Source of the DNA: an uncultured Blautia sp.
GTDB taxonomy: Bacteria > Bacillota > Clostridia > Lachnospirales > Lachnospiraceae
Assembly: GCA_900549015.1 (NCBI GenBank)
Contig: URMH01000024.1
Location: forward strand, 1 to 40,109
Direction of reading: 5' to 3'
DNA length: 40,109 nucleotides
This document shows, one piece after another, positions 16,507 through 26,768 of the stretch; the first letter of the stretch is position 1; each line of letters opens with the position of its first letter. The translations under genes were made by a program, and so were the position numbers. The notes under the pieces were generated by a model that was given only the letters and a program-made list of their open reading frames with translations, was not told the DNA's origin and searched no databases.

Positions 16507-18258
16507 TTATATTCTGCGAATCAGTGTTCCATCTGGAGCAAGTTTTCCATTTTCATATCCTCTTGAAAAGAGAATTTCCCCTCCCTCCAGTGTATCAACA
16601 AAATCTTTTGTGCAATTTAAAACTACCTGAATTTTATTTCCCGCTTCGTCCAGTTTAATGTATTCCACGCAGCGTTTTTCCCTGTATGTATCCGGGAAAT
16701 GGAAATAAAGACTCTTAAATGTTTTCTCTGTTTTTCTAAGAGAAATCAGCTTTTTCATTTCTTTCAGACGCTCTCTGTTTTCCTCAGAATCCAGCTCGTC
16801 CCAGGGCATACACCTCCTGCAGTCCGGGTCGTGTCCCCCTTCCATCGCAATTTCTGTCCCGTAATAAATACAGGGACTTCCCGGCATGGTAAAGAGAACG
16901 GCAAGCTGCTGATAAAAGACGTCCAGATTTTTCAGACGGTTCATAAGCCGCTCTGTATCGTGAGAATCCAGAAGATTAAACAAAACATTGTTGCACTGCT
17001 GCATATACATGGTATAACAGCGGTTCACCATATATTCAAAATCTTCTTTTGTGCTTTCCTTATCAAGGAAAAAGTCATGGATCCCGCTCATAAGAGGGTA
17101 ATTCATAACAGAATCATACTCGTCTCCCATAAGCCACTGGCTTGCATCGTGCCAGATTTCTCCCAAAAGATAAATATCCGGTTTTAGAGATTTTACCCTC
17201 TCCCTTACACGTTTTAAGAAGCGGTGGGATACCTCATTTCCCACATCAAATCGGATGCCGTCAATATCAAAATCGTGAATCCAGCTTTCGCAAATATCAG
17301 AGAAATACCGAATCACTTCTTCATTATTTGTATTTAATTTCGGCATATATTCATTAAATGCAAAGGAATAAAATCTTCCGTCTCTTGTATCTCCCTGCTT
17401 TTTTAATGCATTCCAGTCGTGAATCATAAACCAGTCTGCAAACTCAGATTTTTCTCCTTTTTCCTCCACATCAAGCCACTGAGCAAAACGCCTTCCACAG
17501 TGATTAAACACAGCGTCCACCATTATCCGGATACCAAGTTCATGGGCTTCTTTTACAAGAAGGGCAAACTCTTCATTATCTCCAAAATAAGGGTCTATTT
17601 TTGTGTAGTCTCTTGTATCATATTTATGGTTAGACTCTGCTTCCATAATGGGATTTAAGTAGATTCCATTAATACCGAGCTCTTTTAAATATGAAAGACG
17701 CTTTCTGATTCCTGCAAGATTTCCGCCGAAACGCTCCTGATTTGTGACAGGTCCTGTGCGCCAGGGCAGAATATCCTCCCCGTTTTTCTCCGGCGTTCCA
17801 TTGCAGAAGCGGTCTGGAAAAATCTGATACCAGACCGTATCGTTTACCCAGTCCGGAGTTACATTTATATCTGCCGGATTCATCCAGGGCACAATAAAAC
17901 ACTGAAGCATACGCCCTTCCATGTGAAGCTGCTCTTCCTTTAAAAAGCCGTCCTCAAAGTAATACCACACTTCTTTATCTGTATGAAGTTCAAAATAATA
18001 CTTACATCTTTTATACGGTGGAACAAGTGTGGTTGTCCACCATATCTGATGCTGTAAGCGCTTTTTATAGCAGATTTCTTCCCGTTTTCCAACCCATTTT
18101 TCATTTCCGCCTAAAATGCCGGCTTCAAACGGATCGCCCTGATGAAGAAATACGCGTTTTACGTCATATCCTGTTTTTAAATTGATAATCAGCTCCCTCT
18201 CATTACAGGGGTAGCTCATCTGCTCTGATGTTTTGTGATAAACTCCTGCAAATTCCAT
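16507..18258 (-). CDS. GH13 neopullulanase/cyclomaltodextrinase-like glycosidase
   Basis: The 583-residue product has an N-terminal beta domain of about 120 residues (CBM34-like), then the GH13 barrel. Key residues are Asp338 (DGIRFDVGNE), Glu367 (LLGEIWHD) and Asp434 (LLDSHDTERL); VDAVFNHCG at 247-255 is the first conserved region. The two-domain layout and the length fit subfamily 20 (neopullulanase, cyclomaltodextrinase, maltogenic amylase), which cleaves cyclodextrins, pullulan or maltodextrins in the cytoplasm. There is no signal peptide. It lies ten bases after malQ with AAAGGTG as ribosome site. The exact substrate cannot be decided from sequence. Confidence 0.9.
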   Translation of the reverse strand: MEFAGVYHKTSEQMSYPCNERELIINLKTGYDVKRVFLHQGDPFEAGILGGNEKWVGKREEICYKKRLQHQIWWTTTLVPPYKRCKYYFELHTDKEVWYYFEDGFLKEEQLHMEGRMLQCFIVPWMNPADINVTPDWVNDTVWYQIFPDRFCNGTPEKNGEDILPWRTGPVTNQERFGGNLAGIRKRLSYLKELGINGIYLNPIMEAESNHKYDTRDYTKIDPYFGDNEEFALLVKEAHELGIRIMVDAVFNHCGRRFAQWLDVEEKGEKSEFADWFMIHDWNALKKQGDTRDGRFYSFAFNEYMPKLNTNNEEVIRYFSDICESWIHDFDIDGIRFDVGNEVSHRFLKRVRERVKSLKPDIYLLGEIWHDASQWLMGDEYDSVMNYPLMSGIHDFFLDKESTKEDFEYMVNRCYTMYMQQCNNVLFNLLDSHDTERLMNRLKNLDVFYQQLAVLFTMPGSPCIYYGTEIAMEGGHDPDCRRCMPWDELDSEENRERLKEMKKLISLRKTEKTFKSLYFHFPDTYREKRCVEYIKLDEAGNKIQVVLNCTKDFVDTLEGGEILFSRGYENGKLAPDGTLIRRI

Positions 18259-18268
18259 CTGCTGTCTG

Positions 18269-19714
18269 TCACCTTTCCGTCATCTGTTTCTTATATTGAT
18301 AAAGCTCCTCTGCCAGATGCTTCATATCCGGCATTCTCCACTCCCAGTTTGGACTTCCCACGGTTCCCGGCGTGTTTAAATGGGCTTCTTTTCCAAGCCC
18401 CAGAATATCCGCCGCCGGAATAATGGCATACTCCGCCCTGCTTTTCCATGTGTAGGCAAGGAGCCTGTCTTTTACGGAACCTGTTTTCATTCCCTGCTTT
18501 TTCAGGAAACGGCGAAGCTTTCTCTTCGCTGCGCAGGACATTTTTCCATACCACTCCATAAGCGTATCGTTATCATGGGTTCCTGTATAAATAATGAGAT
18601 TTTCTTTTTCCTCAAAAGTGTCCCTCGCATATTTTCCCTTTGTATCTATGGAAAACTCAAGAATTTTCATTCCCTTTAATCCATAGTGGTCTTTTAAGGT
18701 AAGCACCTCCGGGCGAAGATCTCCAAGGTCTTCCGCTACAAGATGCGCCTCCGGCACTTCTCGTTTTAGGGTGTCCAGCACCTCATATCCGGGCGCCTCG
18801 ATCCACTCTCCCTCCACTGCCGTCGGACAGGAAGCCGGAATTTTCCAGAATGTATCAAAGGCACGGAAATGATCAATACGGATTAAATCAAAAAGTTGAC
18901 TGTTATATCCGATACGCTTCACCCAGAAATCGTATCCTGTTTTTTTCAGATAATCCCAGTCGTAAACAGGATTTCCCCATCTCTGCCCTACTGCGCTGAA
19001 ATAGTCCGGCGGAACGCCCGCGATAAAGGAAGGCTGTCCGTCTGCCCCCAGGAGGAAGTTTTCTTTGCCCGCCCACACGTCAACAGAATCGATTCCCACG
19101 TAAAAAGGAACGTCTCCCATAATACGGATTCCGTTTTTATTTGCATATTCCTTTACCTTTTTCCACTGGCAAAGAAATTCATACTGTAAAAACATATGGT
19201 AGGAAGCCTCTTTTTCGATTTCCTCTGATAAGTCTTCCCCATTCCAGTTTTTGTGCGCTTCCTTCCACTCATTCCAGCAGCGGTCGTCATTTTCTTTTTT
19301 CAGAGCGCGGAACACGCCGTAGGCGCGCACCCATTCCTGGGAAATAAAGGCGCGGTATTCCTCTGTCTCCTGAAAATTTCCAAAGGCTTCTCTTAAATAC
19401 CCTTCCTTCCATGCGCGCACCTCCTCATATGCCACTTTTTTCGCGTATTCAAGATGAGAAGGAGGAAGCGCTTTTAAAAGTCCTTCTTCAAAGAGAAGGT
19501 CAAGGCTTAAATAAAGTTCGTCTCCTGCACAGGAGGAATACGGCTGATACGGAGAATTTCCATAGCCGAGCGGATTCATAGGCAGAACCTGCCAGATTTT
19601 CACTCCCGCTTTCTTTAAAATATCGAGAAATTCATATGTTTCTTTCCCCAGCTCTCCTACCCCCGTCCGGGACGGGAGAGAAGAAACCGGCATTAAAATT
19701 CCAGTTTCTCTCAT
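18269..19714 (-). CDS. malQ: 4-alpha-glucanotransferase (amylomaltase), GH77
   Basis: MalQ transfers glucan segments between maltodextrins and releases glucose. The 481-residue protein has the GH77 signatures: SLPSRTGVGELG near the N-terminus, QVLPMNPLGYGNSPYQP, nucleophile Asp281 in IRIDHFRAFD, acid/base Glu328 in VAEDLG and Asp381 in GTHDND. I placed the start at the ATG at 19714 because AGAGG lies eight bases upstream; a GTG three codons earlier (19723) overlaps that site. It lies 12 bases after glgP. The product would lengthen short dextrins so that the phosphorylase can use them. Confidence 0.96.
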   Translation of the reverse strand: MRETGILMPVSSLPSRTGVGELGKETYEFLDILKKAGVKIWQVLPMNPLGYGNSPYQPYSSCAGDELYLSLDLLFEEGLLKALPPSHLEYAKKVAYEEVRAWKEGYLREAFGNFQETEEYRAFISQEWVRAYGVFRALKKENDDRCWNEWKEAHKNWNGEDLSEEIEKEASYHMFLQYEFLCQWKKVKEYANKNGIRIMGDVPFYVGIDSVDVWAGKENFLLGADGQPSFIAGVPPDYFSAVGQRWGNPVYDWDYLKKTGYDFWVKRIGYNSQLFDLIRIDHFRAFDTFWKIPASCPTAVEGEWIEAPGYEVLDTLKREVPEAHLVAEDLGDLRPEVLTLKDHYGLKGMKILEFSIDTKGKYARDTFEEKENLIIYTGTHDNDTLMEWYGKMSCAAKRKLRRFLKKQGMKTGSVKDRLLAYTWKSRAEYAIIPAADILGLGKEAHLNTPGTVGSPNWEWRMPDMKHLAEELYQYKKQMTER

Positions 19715-19726
19715 AGTCCACACCTC

Positions 19727-21988
19727 TTATGCAAGCTTCCAGATGTCGCGGTTGTACTCTTCAATAGTTCTGTCTGCTGAGAAGAAGCCTGCCTTTGCAA
19801 TGTTTACAAGCGCTTTCTTTGCCCATGCAGTTTCGTCCTCGTAATCTCTTAATATCTCTTCTTTTTTCTGAATGTATTCTTTTACGTCGAGAAGCGCCAT
19901 AAACCAGTCTTTTGATACGATTTCTTTATAAAGTCTTCCGAGATTGACCGGATCTCCGATCTGAATCAGCTCCTTGCTGATGATAAAGTCAACAAGCTCC
20001 TCCACCTGGGGATCGTTTTCGTAAATCTCTTTTGAGCAGTAGGAAGCCTCCTCGTAAAGCTTAATAACCTCCTCGGATTTCTTTCCGAAGATATAGATGT
20101 TTTCATCGCCTACAAGCTGATGGATCTCCACATTTGCGCCGTCCTCTGTTCCGAGTGTCACAGCGCCGTTTAACATAAACTTCATGTTTCCTGTTCCTGA
20201 CGCCTCTTTTGACGCAAGAGAAATCTGCTCGGAAATATCGCAGGCAGGAATGAGTTTTTCCGCCTTTGTTACATTGTAGTTTTCCACCATAACAAGCTTC
20301 ATATATTTGCTTACAACAGGGTCATTGTCAATTAACTGCTGCAGGCAGAGAAGAAGATGGATAATATCTTTTGCAATGGTGTAAGCCGGCGCTGCCTTCG
20401 CTCCGAAAATCATAGTGATCGGTCGTTTCGGAAGGTTGCCTTTTTTAATCTCTTTATATTTGTAAATAGCATAAAGAGCGTTCATCTGCTGTCTCTTATA
20501 CTCGTGAAGACGCTTAATCTGAATGTCAAATACAGAATCTGCATCAATTTCCACATTCTGTGTTTCTTTCAGATAATCTCTTAAATGTTCTTTTGCGTGA
20601 TGCTTGATCTCCATCAGACGTTTTAAAACAGTCTCGTCCTCTTTGTATGCGAGAAGCTTTTCCAGTTCCATCGCGTTTTCTTTAAATCCGTCTCCGATCA
20701 GCTCTTCAATATATGCGCTTAACTCCTGGTTGCAGTGAAGCAGCCATCTTCTGAAGGTAATTCCGTTTGTCTTATTGTTGAATTTCTCCGGATAAATATC
20801 GTAAAACGGTTTTAACTCGGATTCTTTCAGAATTTCTGTATGAAGAGCAGCCACGCCGTTTACTGCATATCCGAAGTGAATGTCAATGTGCGCCATGTGT
20901 ACGCGGTCCTGCTTATCGATAATATATACGCGCTCGTCATGGAAATCTCTTCTCACACGGCTGTCCAGCTCGCGGATAATCGGAAGAAGATGCGGAACCA
21001 CCTGTTCCAGATAAGAAATCGGCCATTTTTCCAGAGCTTCTGCAAGAATAGTATGGTTTGTATACGCGCATGTTTTTCTCACTACATCAATGGCTGTATC
21101 CATATTGAAGCCTTTCTCCATGAGAAGGCGGATCAGCTCCGGAATTACCATTGTCGGGTGCGTATCGTTAATCTGGATCGTTACATAATCGTAGAGCTGA
21201 TACAGGTCTGCCCCTCTCTCCTCTGCCTCTCTTAAAATGAGCTGTGCAGCGTTGCTTACCATGAAATACTGCTGGTAAATACGGAGAAGCTGTCCTGCCT
21301 CGTCACTGTCGTCCGGGTAAAGGAAAAGGGTAAGGTTTTTCGCAATATCCTTTTTGTCAAACTGGATTCCGTCTCTGATGATTCCCTCATCCACAGTATC
21401 TACATCAAAAAGATGAAGACGGTTGCAGCCGTTTTTATATCCCGGAACATCAATGTCGTACAGCACAGACTGCAGGGTAAAATCCTTAAACGGAACAGAA
21501 AAGCTTACGTCTGTTTTTGTCAGCCAGCTGTCGTCTGTGATCCACGGATTTTTCTCTTCGCTCTGCTTGTTGTCCTTAAATTTCTGAAGAAACAGACCGT
21601 CGTGGTAATTCAATCCCACACCGTCTCCGTTTAAACCGAGTGTGGCAATGGAATCCAGGAAGCAGGCAGCGAGACGTCCAAGACCGCCGTTTCCAAGAGA
21701 CGGCTCATTTTCCATCTCCTCAATGGCTGTAATGTCGTGTCCGTTCTTTGCAAGCACTTCTTTTGTCTCTTCAAAAAGTCCAATGTTGATAAGGTTGTTG
21801 GAGAGAAGCTTTCCAATTAAAAATTCTGCGGAAATGTAGTAAAGCTTTTTCTTTCCTTCATTTCTTTTCATTCCCTGCATCTTCTCTTTTGTGAGAATGA
21901 GAAGAGCTGTATAAATCTGTTCGTCAGACGCTTCTTTTATGTTTTTTCCGTATTTTTCCTGTAAAATCTGCTCTAATAATTTTTCCAT
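19727..21988 (-). CDS. glgP: Glycogen/maltodextrin phosphorylase, GT35
   Basis: The enzyme removes glucose units from alpha-1,4-glucans with phosphate, giving glucose-1-phosphate. The 753-residue product has the NEPSLGNGGLGRLAACFLDS segment (95-114), the INDTHP motif (273-278) and the PLP-binding region EASGTGNMKF, with Lys603 as the cofactor lysine. It lacks the N-terminal extension of large plant and animal enzymes. The ribosome site AAGGAG overlaps the end of the preceding debranching gene (2-base gap), implying coupled translation. It may act on stored glycogen as well, but the context favours imported maltodextrin. Confidence 0.96.
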   Translation of the reverse strand: MEKLLEQILQEKYGKNIKEASDEQIYTALLILTKEKMQGMKRNEGKKKLYYISAEFLIGKLLSNNLINIGLFEETKEVLAKNGHDITAIEEMENEPSLGNGGLGRLAACFLDSIATLGLNGDGVGLNYHDGLFLQKFKDNKQSEEKNPWITDDSWLTKTDVSFSVPFKDFTLQSVLYDIDVPGYKNGCNRLHLFDVDTVDEGIIRDGIQFDKKDIAKNLTLFLYPDDSDEAGQLLRIYQQYFMVSNAAQLILREAEERGADLYQLYDYVTIQINDTHPTMVIPELIRLLMEKGFNMDTAIDVVRKTCAYTNHTILAEALEKWPISYLEQVVPHLLPIIRELDSRVRRDFHDERVYIIDKQDRVHMAHIDIHFGYAVNGVAALHTEILKESELKPFYDIYPEKFNNKTNGITFRRWLLHCNQELSAYIEELIGDGFKENAMELEKLLAYKEDETVLKRLMEIKHHAKEHLRDYLKETQNVEIDADSVFDIQIKRLHEYKRQQMNALYAIYKYKEIKKGNLPKRPITMIFGAKAAPAYTIAKDIIHLLLCLQQLIDNDPVVSKYMKLVMVENYNVTKAEKLIPACDISEQISLASKEASGTGNMKFMLNGAVTLGTEDGANVEIHQLVGDENIYIFGKKSEEVIKLYEEASYCSKEIYENDPQVEELVDFIISKELIQIGDPVNLGRLYKEIVSKDWFMALLDVKEYIQKKEEILRDYEDETAWAKKALVNIAKAGFFSADRTIEEYNRDIWKLA

Positions 21989-21990
21989 AT

Positions 21991-23955
21991 TTACTCCTTA
22001 TCTCCGCATCTTTCAACGGCTTCATATACTCTTAAAATTTCTCCCACACTCCATGCCTGGGCAAAGCAGCCCTTTGACCTTGTGGGATTTTCTCCATCGT
22101 AAATCTCCGGAAGCTGTCCGATGCAGCCCTCTCTCATGGCGCTTTCCATGACCTCAAGCTGTTCCTTTACAACTTCCCTCGCCTCTTTATTGTAATCATT
22201 TACTTTAAGATATGCAAGATAATATGCTCCCAAAGGGAAAGTCCACACTGTTCCCTGATGATACGCCATATCTCTTTCTTCCATTTTCCCCTGATAGAGA
22301 GGCTTAAACTCTTTATCTGACATTTCCAGGGTTCTAAGACCATACGGTGTATAAAGTGTCTCAAACACGGTCTCTACAACTGCCTTTTCCTGCTCCTTTG
22401 TAAGCATGGCAAACGGCATGGACACTGCCCATATCTGATTGCAGCGAACCTGTTCGTCCGCCTCTGTACCGGATACCAGGTCTTTTAAACAGCTTCTTTT
22501 TTCCAACCAGAACTTCTGAAGGAAGGATTTTTTTACCTGATCTTTTAATCCTGTTTCTTTCCAGTCCTGTTTTAAAATCCCGGCAAATTCTTCCATAATA
22601 CAGAGGGCATTATACCAGTAGGCATTAATTTCCACAGGCTTTCCATGTCTCGGTGTGGGAAGGATTTCTCCTACGCGCACGTCCATCCATGTTACCTGCC
22701 AGAGCCCTTCTCCTGCCTGGATCAGTCCGTCTGCATCCATATGGATTCCAAAATCAGTTCCCTCTTTATATCCCCTGATGATCCGTTCCATCACAGGATA
22801 CATCTCTTTTACAAAATCAAGATCCTCTGTTTTTTCATAATAAAGATACACGCAGTTAATAAAAAGAAGCGCCGCGTCTACAGTATTATAAAGAGGCTCA
22901 TTTCCTCCTTCCGGGAAGAGATTCGGCATCAGACCATTCTTCTCGTTTAAAGCGAAGGTTCTTAAAATCTCCTTTGCCGTATCATATTGTCCCGTAGAAA
23001 TGCAGATACCCGGAAGGGCGATCATAGTGTCCCTTCCCCAGTCCTCAAAAAACGGATACCCTGCAAGAATGGTGCTTCCGTTTGTGGATTCTCTCCTGGA
23101 AACAAACTGGTCTGCGCTTTTTACAAGCTCCTGCGCCATCGGCACGGAAAGACCGGCTGTTTTTATAAGAGACTGTCTCCGCTCCTTATATTCTTTTATC
23201 ATTTCTTCCGCTTCCGGGAATTTTACTTTCTCCAAATACTTCTTTTCCACAGAATATACGAGGTTTAATTTTACTTTCTCTCCCGGCTGCGCAGAAACGG
23301 AAATCACATGGTTTGCCTTTGCGTGCCCCGTCTCTCTTCTTCCATCGCACACATCGTAAGAATAAAAATAAACCTCTGTCTTTTCCTCAATCTCTGCCAC
23401 TTTTCCGTTTGTCTCAAAAAACAGCGTCATTCCCTCAGAGGAAATCTGATTTCCCTTTTTCACTAAGGTCTGGGACAGTTTCATATCCTCTCCCTTTTTT
23501 GCAAACTGGAAAAACGGCGTCACCTCAAATCCTGCCTCGCATTTTCCCCTGTTTTCTATGGTATAAACAACTGCCACTGTATTTTCTCCATGCTTCATGG
23601 CGATTTCTTTTGAGAGAGAAACGCCGTTTACATGGTAGCGCCACAGAGGCGTATCTTCATATATAAAAGAAGAAAGATAACGATACCCGTCCTCTGTATA
23701 GCCGTCTGCAAATTCCTGGGTGGAAAGAATTTTTTCCTCTCCGTCAAGAAACAAACGCTCCGAAAGGCGGTGTACGATATTGTAACGGTGATTCGGCGCT
23801 TTCACACACGCCATAAAAACGCTGTGATCGTTTCTTGAAGCCGCCCCTGTTATTGTAAGAGCGGAAAATCCTCCAAGACCGTTTGTCAAAAGATAATTAT
23901 TTTCAAGACCGCGTTTTAAAGTATTCCAGTCCTGCTTTCCGTAAATCCATCTCAT
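21991..23955 (-). CDS. Amylo-alpha-1,6-glucosidase (glycogen debranching enzyme), GH133
   Basis: The 654-residue protein has the archaeal/bacterial GDE_N domain (NNYLLTNGLGGFSALTI...) and the (alpha/alpha)6 GDE_C domain with the conserved FFEDWGRDTMIALPG and QLPEIYDGENP segments. This family hydrolyses alpha-1,6-linked glucose at branch stubs. I chose the ATG at 23955 because AAGAGGAAGC lies just before it and the family starts near here; the open frame upstream overlaps pulA. Its ATG overlaps the pulA stop as ATGA, so translation is probably coupled. It gives the operon a second debranching activity beside pullulanase. Confidence 0.93.
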   Translation of the reverse strand: MRWIYGKQDWNTLKRGLENNYLLTNGLGGFSALTITGAASRNDHSVFMACVKAPNHRYNIVHRLSERLFLDGEEKILSTQEFADGYTEDGYRYLSSFIYEDTPLWRYHVNGVSLSKEIAMKHGENTVAVVYTIENRGKCEAGFEVTPFFQFAKKGEDMKLSQTLVKKGNQISSEGMTLFFETNGKVAEIEEKTEVYFYSYDVCDGRRETGHAKANHVISVSAQPGEKVKLNLVYSVEKKYLEKVKFPEAEEMIKEYKERRQSLIKTAGLSVPMAQELVKSADQFVSRRESTNGSTILAGYPFFEDWGRDTMIALPGICISTGQYDTAKEILRTFALNEKNGLMPNLFPEGGNEPLYNTVDAALLFINCVYLYYEKTEDLDFVKEMYPVMERIIRGYKEGTDFGIHMDADGLIQAGEGLWQVTWMDVRVGEILPTPRHGKPVEINAYWYNALCIMEEFAGILKQDWKETGLKDQVKKSFLQKFWLEKRSCLKDLVSGTEADEQVRCNQIWAVSMPFAMLTKEQEKAVVETVFETLYTPYGLRTLEMSDKEFKPLYQGKMEERDMAYHQGTVWTFPLGAYYLAYLKVNDYNKEAREVVKEQLEVMESAMREGCIGQLPEIYDGENPTRSKGCFAQAWSVGEILRVYEAVERCGDKE

Positions 23956-25883
23956 ATGCTTCCTCTTCGTCCAAGGACAAGCGCGCTCATCGGAGCGGCT
24001 GTCGCTTTCTCTGCTTTTTTCCGTTTTTTCCATGCAAAGCTGTCTTCTTTCGTAAGAAGGACTTCCCATTCTCCTTTCGGAAGGGCAGTTTCAACCTCTT
24101 CCTCTGTGGCGTTATAAATAATATACAGAGTTTCCCAGGGCGTATGTTCTCCTTCTTTTCTATTTTCCACAAAAAATCCTGCTGCGCCCTGCTTCTTCCA
24201 GTGACCGTAAATTCTCTTTCCTGCTGCCTCCGACTTGTCGCAAAGCCCCGGAAGCTGCTTCCTGAGAGCAATCAGTCCTTCATAATAGATACGGAGCTCT
24301 TCATATGCATATGCTCTCTTCCAGTCCAGACGATTTAAAGAGATGGAACTGTTATAAGTATTTTCCTGCCCGTCCTTGGTTCTTGCAAATTCCTCTCCGG
24401 AAAGCATAAAAAGATATCCCTGACAGGTCATGTAAATGGCTGCTGCCAGTTTATTTTCCATCATTCTCCGCTCTTCGTCCGGCGTTGTGATGGAAAGCTT
24501 ATCCCAGAGCGTCCAGTTATCATGAGCGGAAACATACGTGATCACCTGAGAGGGCGCTTTGCTTCCCGTCTCTTTCGTACACCATGCTTTTACGCTGTTC
24601 AGGATTTTTTCTTCCATATTTTCCGCACCGTTTACAAAGCCCGGGATTTCTCCCTCAAACACATGACCCTTGATTGCATCTCTTGTATCGTCGCAGAACA
24701 TTCCCACATATTTATCAAGATGGGAAATATTCTTTTTAAGAGCCATTATTGCATCTCCCTCAGCCGCTGTCTCATCTGCTGCCCAGGGCTCTCCGAAAAG
24801 AAGAATTTCTCCTCTTCCGTATTTTTCGTCAAGAGCTTTTCGAATACGGTTCATAAGCTCTGTATCGAGAAGTCCCATAAGGTCAAAACGGAATCCGTCA
24901 ATATGATACTCCTCCGCCCAGTAAAGAACAGAATCCAGAATATACTGCCCGCACATTTCACGTTCGCTTGCCACATCGTTTCCGCAGGCAGAGCCATTGG
25001 AAATCTCTCCGTTTTCATAAGTCCTGAAATAGTACCAGGGCACCGCCTTATTCAAATTGGAATCCAGGTCGTACATATGGTTATATACCACATCCATGAT
25101 CACACGAAAGCCGTTTTTGTGAAGAGCCTGAACCATTTCCTTAAATTCCCGGATACGAACCTCTCCATGATACGGATCGGAAGAATAAGAGCCCTCCGGC
25201 ACATTATAATTGACCGGATCGTATCCCCAGTTAAATTCTCCGTCATTCTTCTCATTGACAGATCCGTAATCATAAGCCGGCATGATCTGTACATGGGTAA
25301 TTCCAAGTTTTTTCAGATAATCAAGGCCTGTCAAATGCACTCCATCTTTATTAAGGGTTGTATGTTCTTCTGTAAATGCCAGGTACTTTCCTCTGTTTTC
25401 CTTCGAAAATCCACCTGCCTCGTCCCAGGAAAATTCCTTTACATGCAGCTCATAAATCACGGTCTCTTCCTGTTTTTGGGGACTTCTGTCTTCCTCCCAG
25501 CCTTTCGGGTCCGTTTCTTTTAAATCTACAGACATACTTCTTTTTCCGTTTACTCCGCAGGCTCTTGCATAAGGATCTCCGAAAACAGCTTCTTCCCCTT
25601 TTGTCACCGTGCGGAAATCATAATAAACGCCGTGAAGATTTTCCTCTGTTTTATAAGACCACATTCCCTTTTTTTCTTTTTTCATTTCCGTCTGAAAAAA
25701 TGAGCTTCCGCCTTCTCCTTCCTTATAAAAGCGAAGCTCTGCTTTTTCAGAAAGAGGACTCCACAGGAGAAAGGAAGTCCCTTCCCCCGTGCATACCGCC
25801 CCCTGTTTTCTTTCTGTATCTATATAATTCTCTTTAAATTCTGAAGTGTTATAAAGTCTCTTTAATTCCTGCCTCTTTAACAT
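23952..25883 (-). CDS. pulA: Type I pullulanase, GH13_14
   Basis: The 643-residue product cleaves alpha-1,6 branches in pullulan and limit dextrins. It has an N-terminal CBM48-like domain (about 25-125), then the barrel with the pullulanase hallmark FNWGYDP at 217-223, DVVYNH (264-269), nucleophile Asp334 (DGFRFDLMG), acid/base Glu365 (LFGEPW) and Asp455 (VSAHDNW). There is no signal peptide or cell-wall anchor, so it acts in the cytoplasm on imported dextrins. AAAGGAG precedes the ATG. It lies 19 bases after malG, which ties the hydrolases to the transporter. Confidence 0.95.
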   Translation of the reverse strand: MLKRQELKRLYNTSEFKENYIDTERKQGAVCTGEGTSFLLWSPLSEKAELRFYKEGEGGSSFFQTEMKKEKKGMWSYKTEENLHGVYYDFRTVTKGEEAVFGDPYARACGVNGKRSMSVDLKETDPKGWEEDRSPQKQEETVIYELHVKEFSWDEAGGFSKENRGKYLAFTEEHTTLNKDGVHLTGLDYLKKLGITHVQIMPAYDYGSVNEKNDGEFNWGYDPVNYNVPEGSYSSDPYHGEVRIREFKEMVQALHKNGFRVIMDVVYNHMYDLDSNLNKAVPWYYFRTYENGEISNGSACGNDVASEREMCGQYILDSVLYWAEEYHIDGFRFDLMGLLDTELMNRIRKALDEKYGRGEILLFGEPWAADETAAEGDAIMALKKNISHLDKYVGMFCDDTRDAIKGHVFEGEIPGFVNGAENMEEKILNSVKAWCTKETGSKAPSQVITYVSAHDNWTLWDKLSITTPDEERRMMENKLAAAIYMTCQGYLFMLSGEEFARTKDGQENTYNSSISLNRLDWKRAYAYEELRIYYEGLIALRKQLPGLCDKSEAAGKRIYGHWKKQGAAGFFVENRKEGEHTPWETLYIIYNATEEEVETALPKGEWEVLLTKEDSFAWKKRKKAEKATAAPMSALVLGRRGSI

Positions 25884-25902
25884 AACTGCTCCTTTTCGCT
25901 TA

Positions 25903-26766
25903 TCAGCCTTTTACTGCGCCTGACACACCGTCCACATAATACCTCTGCATATAGAGGAAGAGAATGGCGATCGGAATGGAAATCAGAACTGCGCCAGCCG
26001 CAAAGCTTGTATACCAGCTGTCAATATATTCTTTTTCCAGCATCTTCCAGAGACCGATCGCAACCGTATACTGGTCTGAGTTTGCACGGCAGATTACCTT
26101 TGCAAAAATAAAGTCGAGCCAGGGCGCCATAAATGCGGTTAATACTGTGTATACGATGATCGGCTTACTTAACGGCAGCGTAATCTTTGTAAAAATCTGC
26201 CATCTCGTGCAGCCGTCCAGAATGGCTGCCTCGTCCACAGCAACAGGAATGGTATCAAAGAAGCCTTTGGCAATCTGAAATCCAAGACCAGCCCCTCCCG
26301 AATAACATAAAATCAAAGCAACACGAATCAGATTCCCTTCTGTAAGACCTAAAGCCTTTAAAATAAAGTAAACAGCGATCATGGACATAAAGCTTGGAAA
26401 TAATCCCAAAATCATTGCCATATTCATATAAGGTTTCCGAAGACGGAATTTCAGTCTTGACAGACAGTAGGATACAGCCAGCGTATAAAAGGTTGCCAGA
26501 ACACAGGAACAAACTGCAATAATCAGCGTATTCGCAAACATCTTCGGGAAGTTTAAAATAGAAGTATCTGTAAAAAGCCGGATATAGTTATCGAGGGTGT
26601 ATCCCTGAGGAAAAAAGGTAGACACATAAGAACCTTTTTCTGCACGGAAGCTTGTAAGTATGACCCATAAAATGGGGAACACCCATACAGCCGCTAAAAT
26701 GCCAAGGGAAATATGGACTACTGTATTTGTGATAAAGCGTTTCTTTTTTGCGGATTTGATTCCCAT
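25903..26766 (-). CDS. malG: Maltodextrin ABC transporter permease, MalG type
   Basis: This inner-membrane subunit has 287 residues and six predicted membrane helices, beginning about residue 14. The cytoplasmic EAA loop, which docks the ATPase, reads EAAILDGCTRWQIFTKITLP at about 190-209. The C-terminus is the typical QRYYVDGVSGAVKG. It starts two bases after the malF stop, with GGAGAG as ribosome site overlapping the end of malF. Confidence 0.95.
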   Translation of the reverse strand: MGIKSAKKKRFITNTVVHISLGILAAVWVFPILWVILTSFRAEKGSYVSTFFPQGYTLDNYIRLFTDTSILNFPKMFANTLIIAVCSCVLATFYTLAVSYCLSRLKFRLRKPYMNMAMILGLFPSFMSMIAVYFILKALGLTEGNLIRVALILCYSGGAGLGFQIAKGFFDTIPVAVDEAAILDGCTRWQIFTKITLPLSKPIIVYTVLTAFMAPWLDFIFAKVICRANSDQYTVAIGLWKMLEKEYIDSWYTSFAAGAVLISIPIAILFLYMQRYYVDGVSGAVKG

Positions 26767-26768
26767 GT

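Noticed and set aside
24522..25523. Plus-strand frame of 333 codons inside pulA
   Set aside because: It is antisense to a complete, well-conserved pullulanase and reads as low-complexity without a ribosome site.
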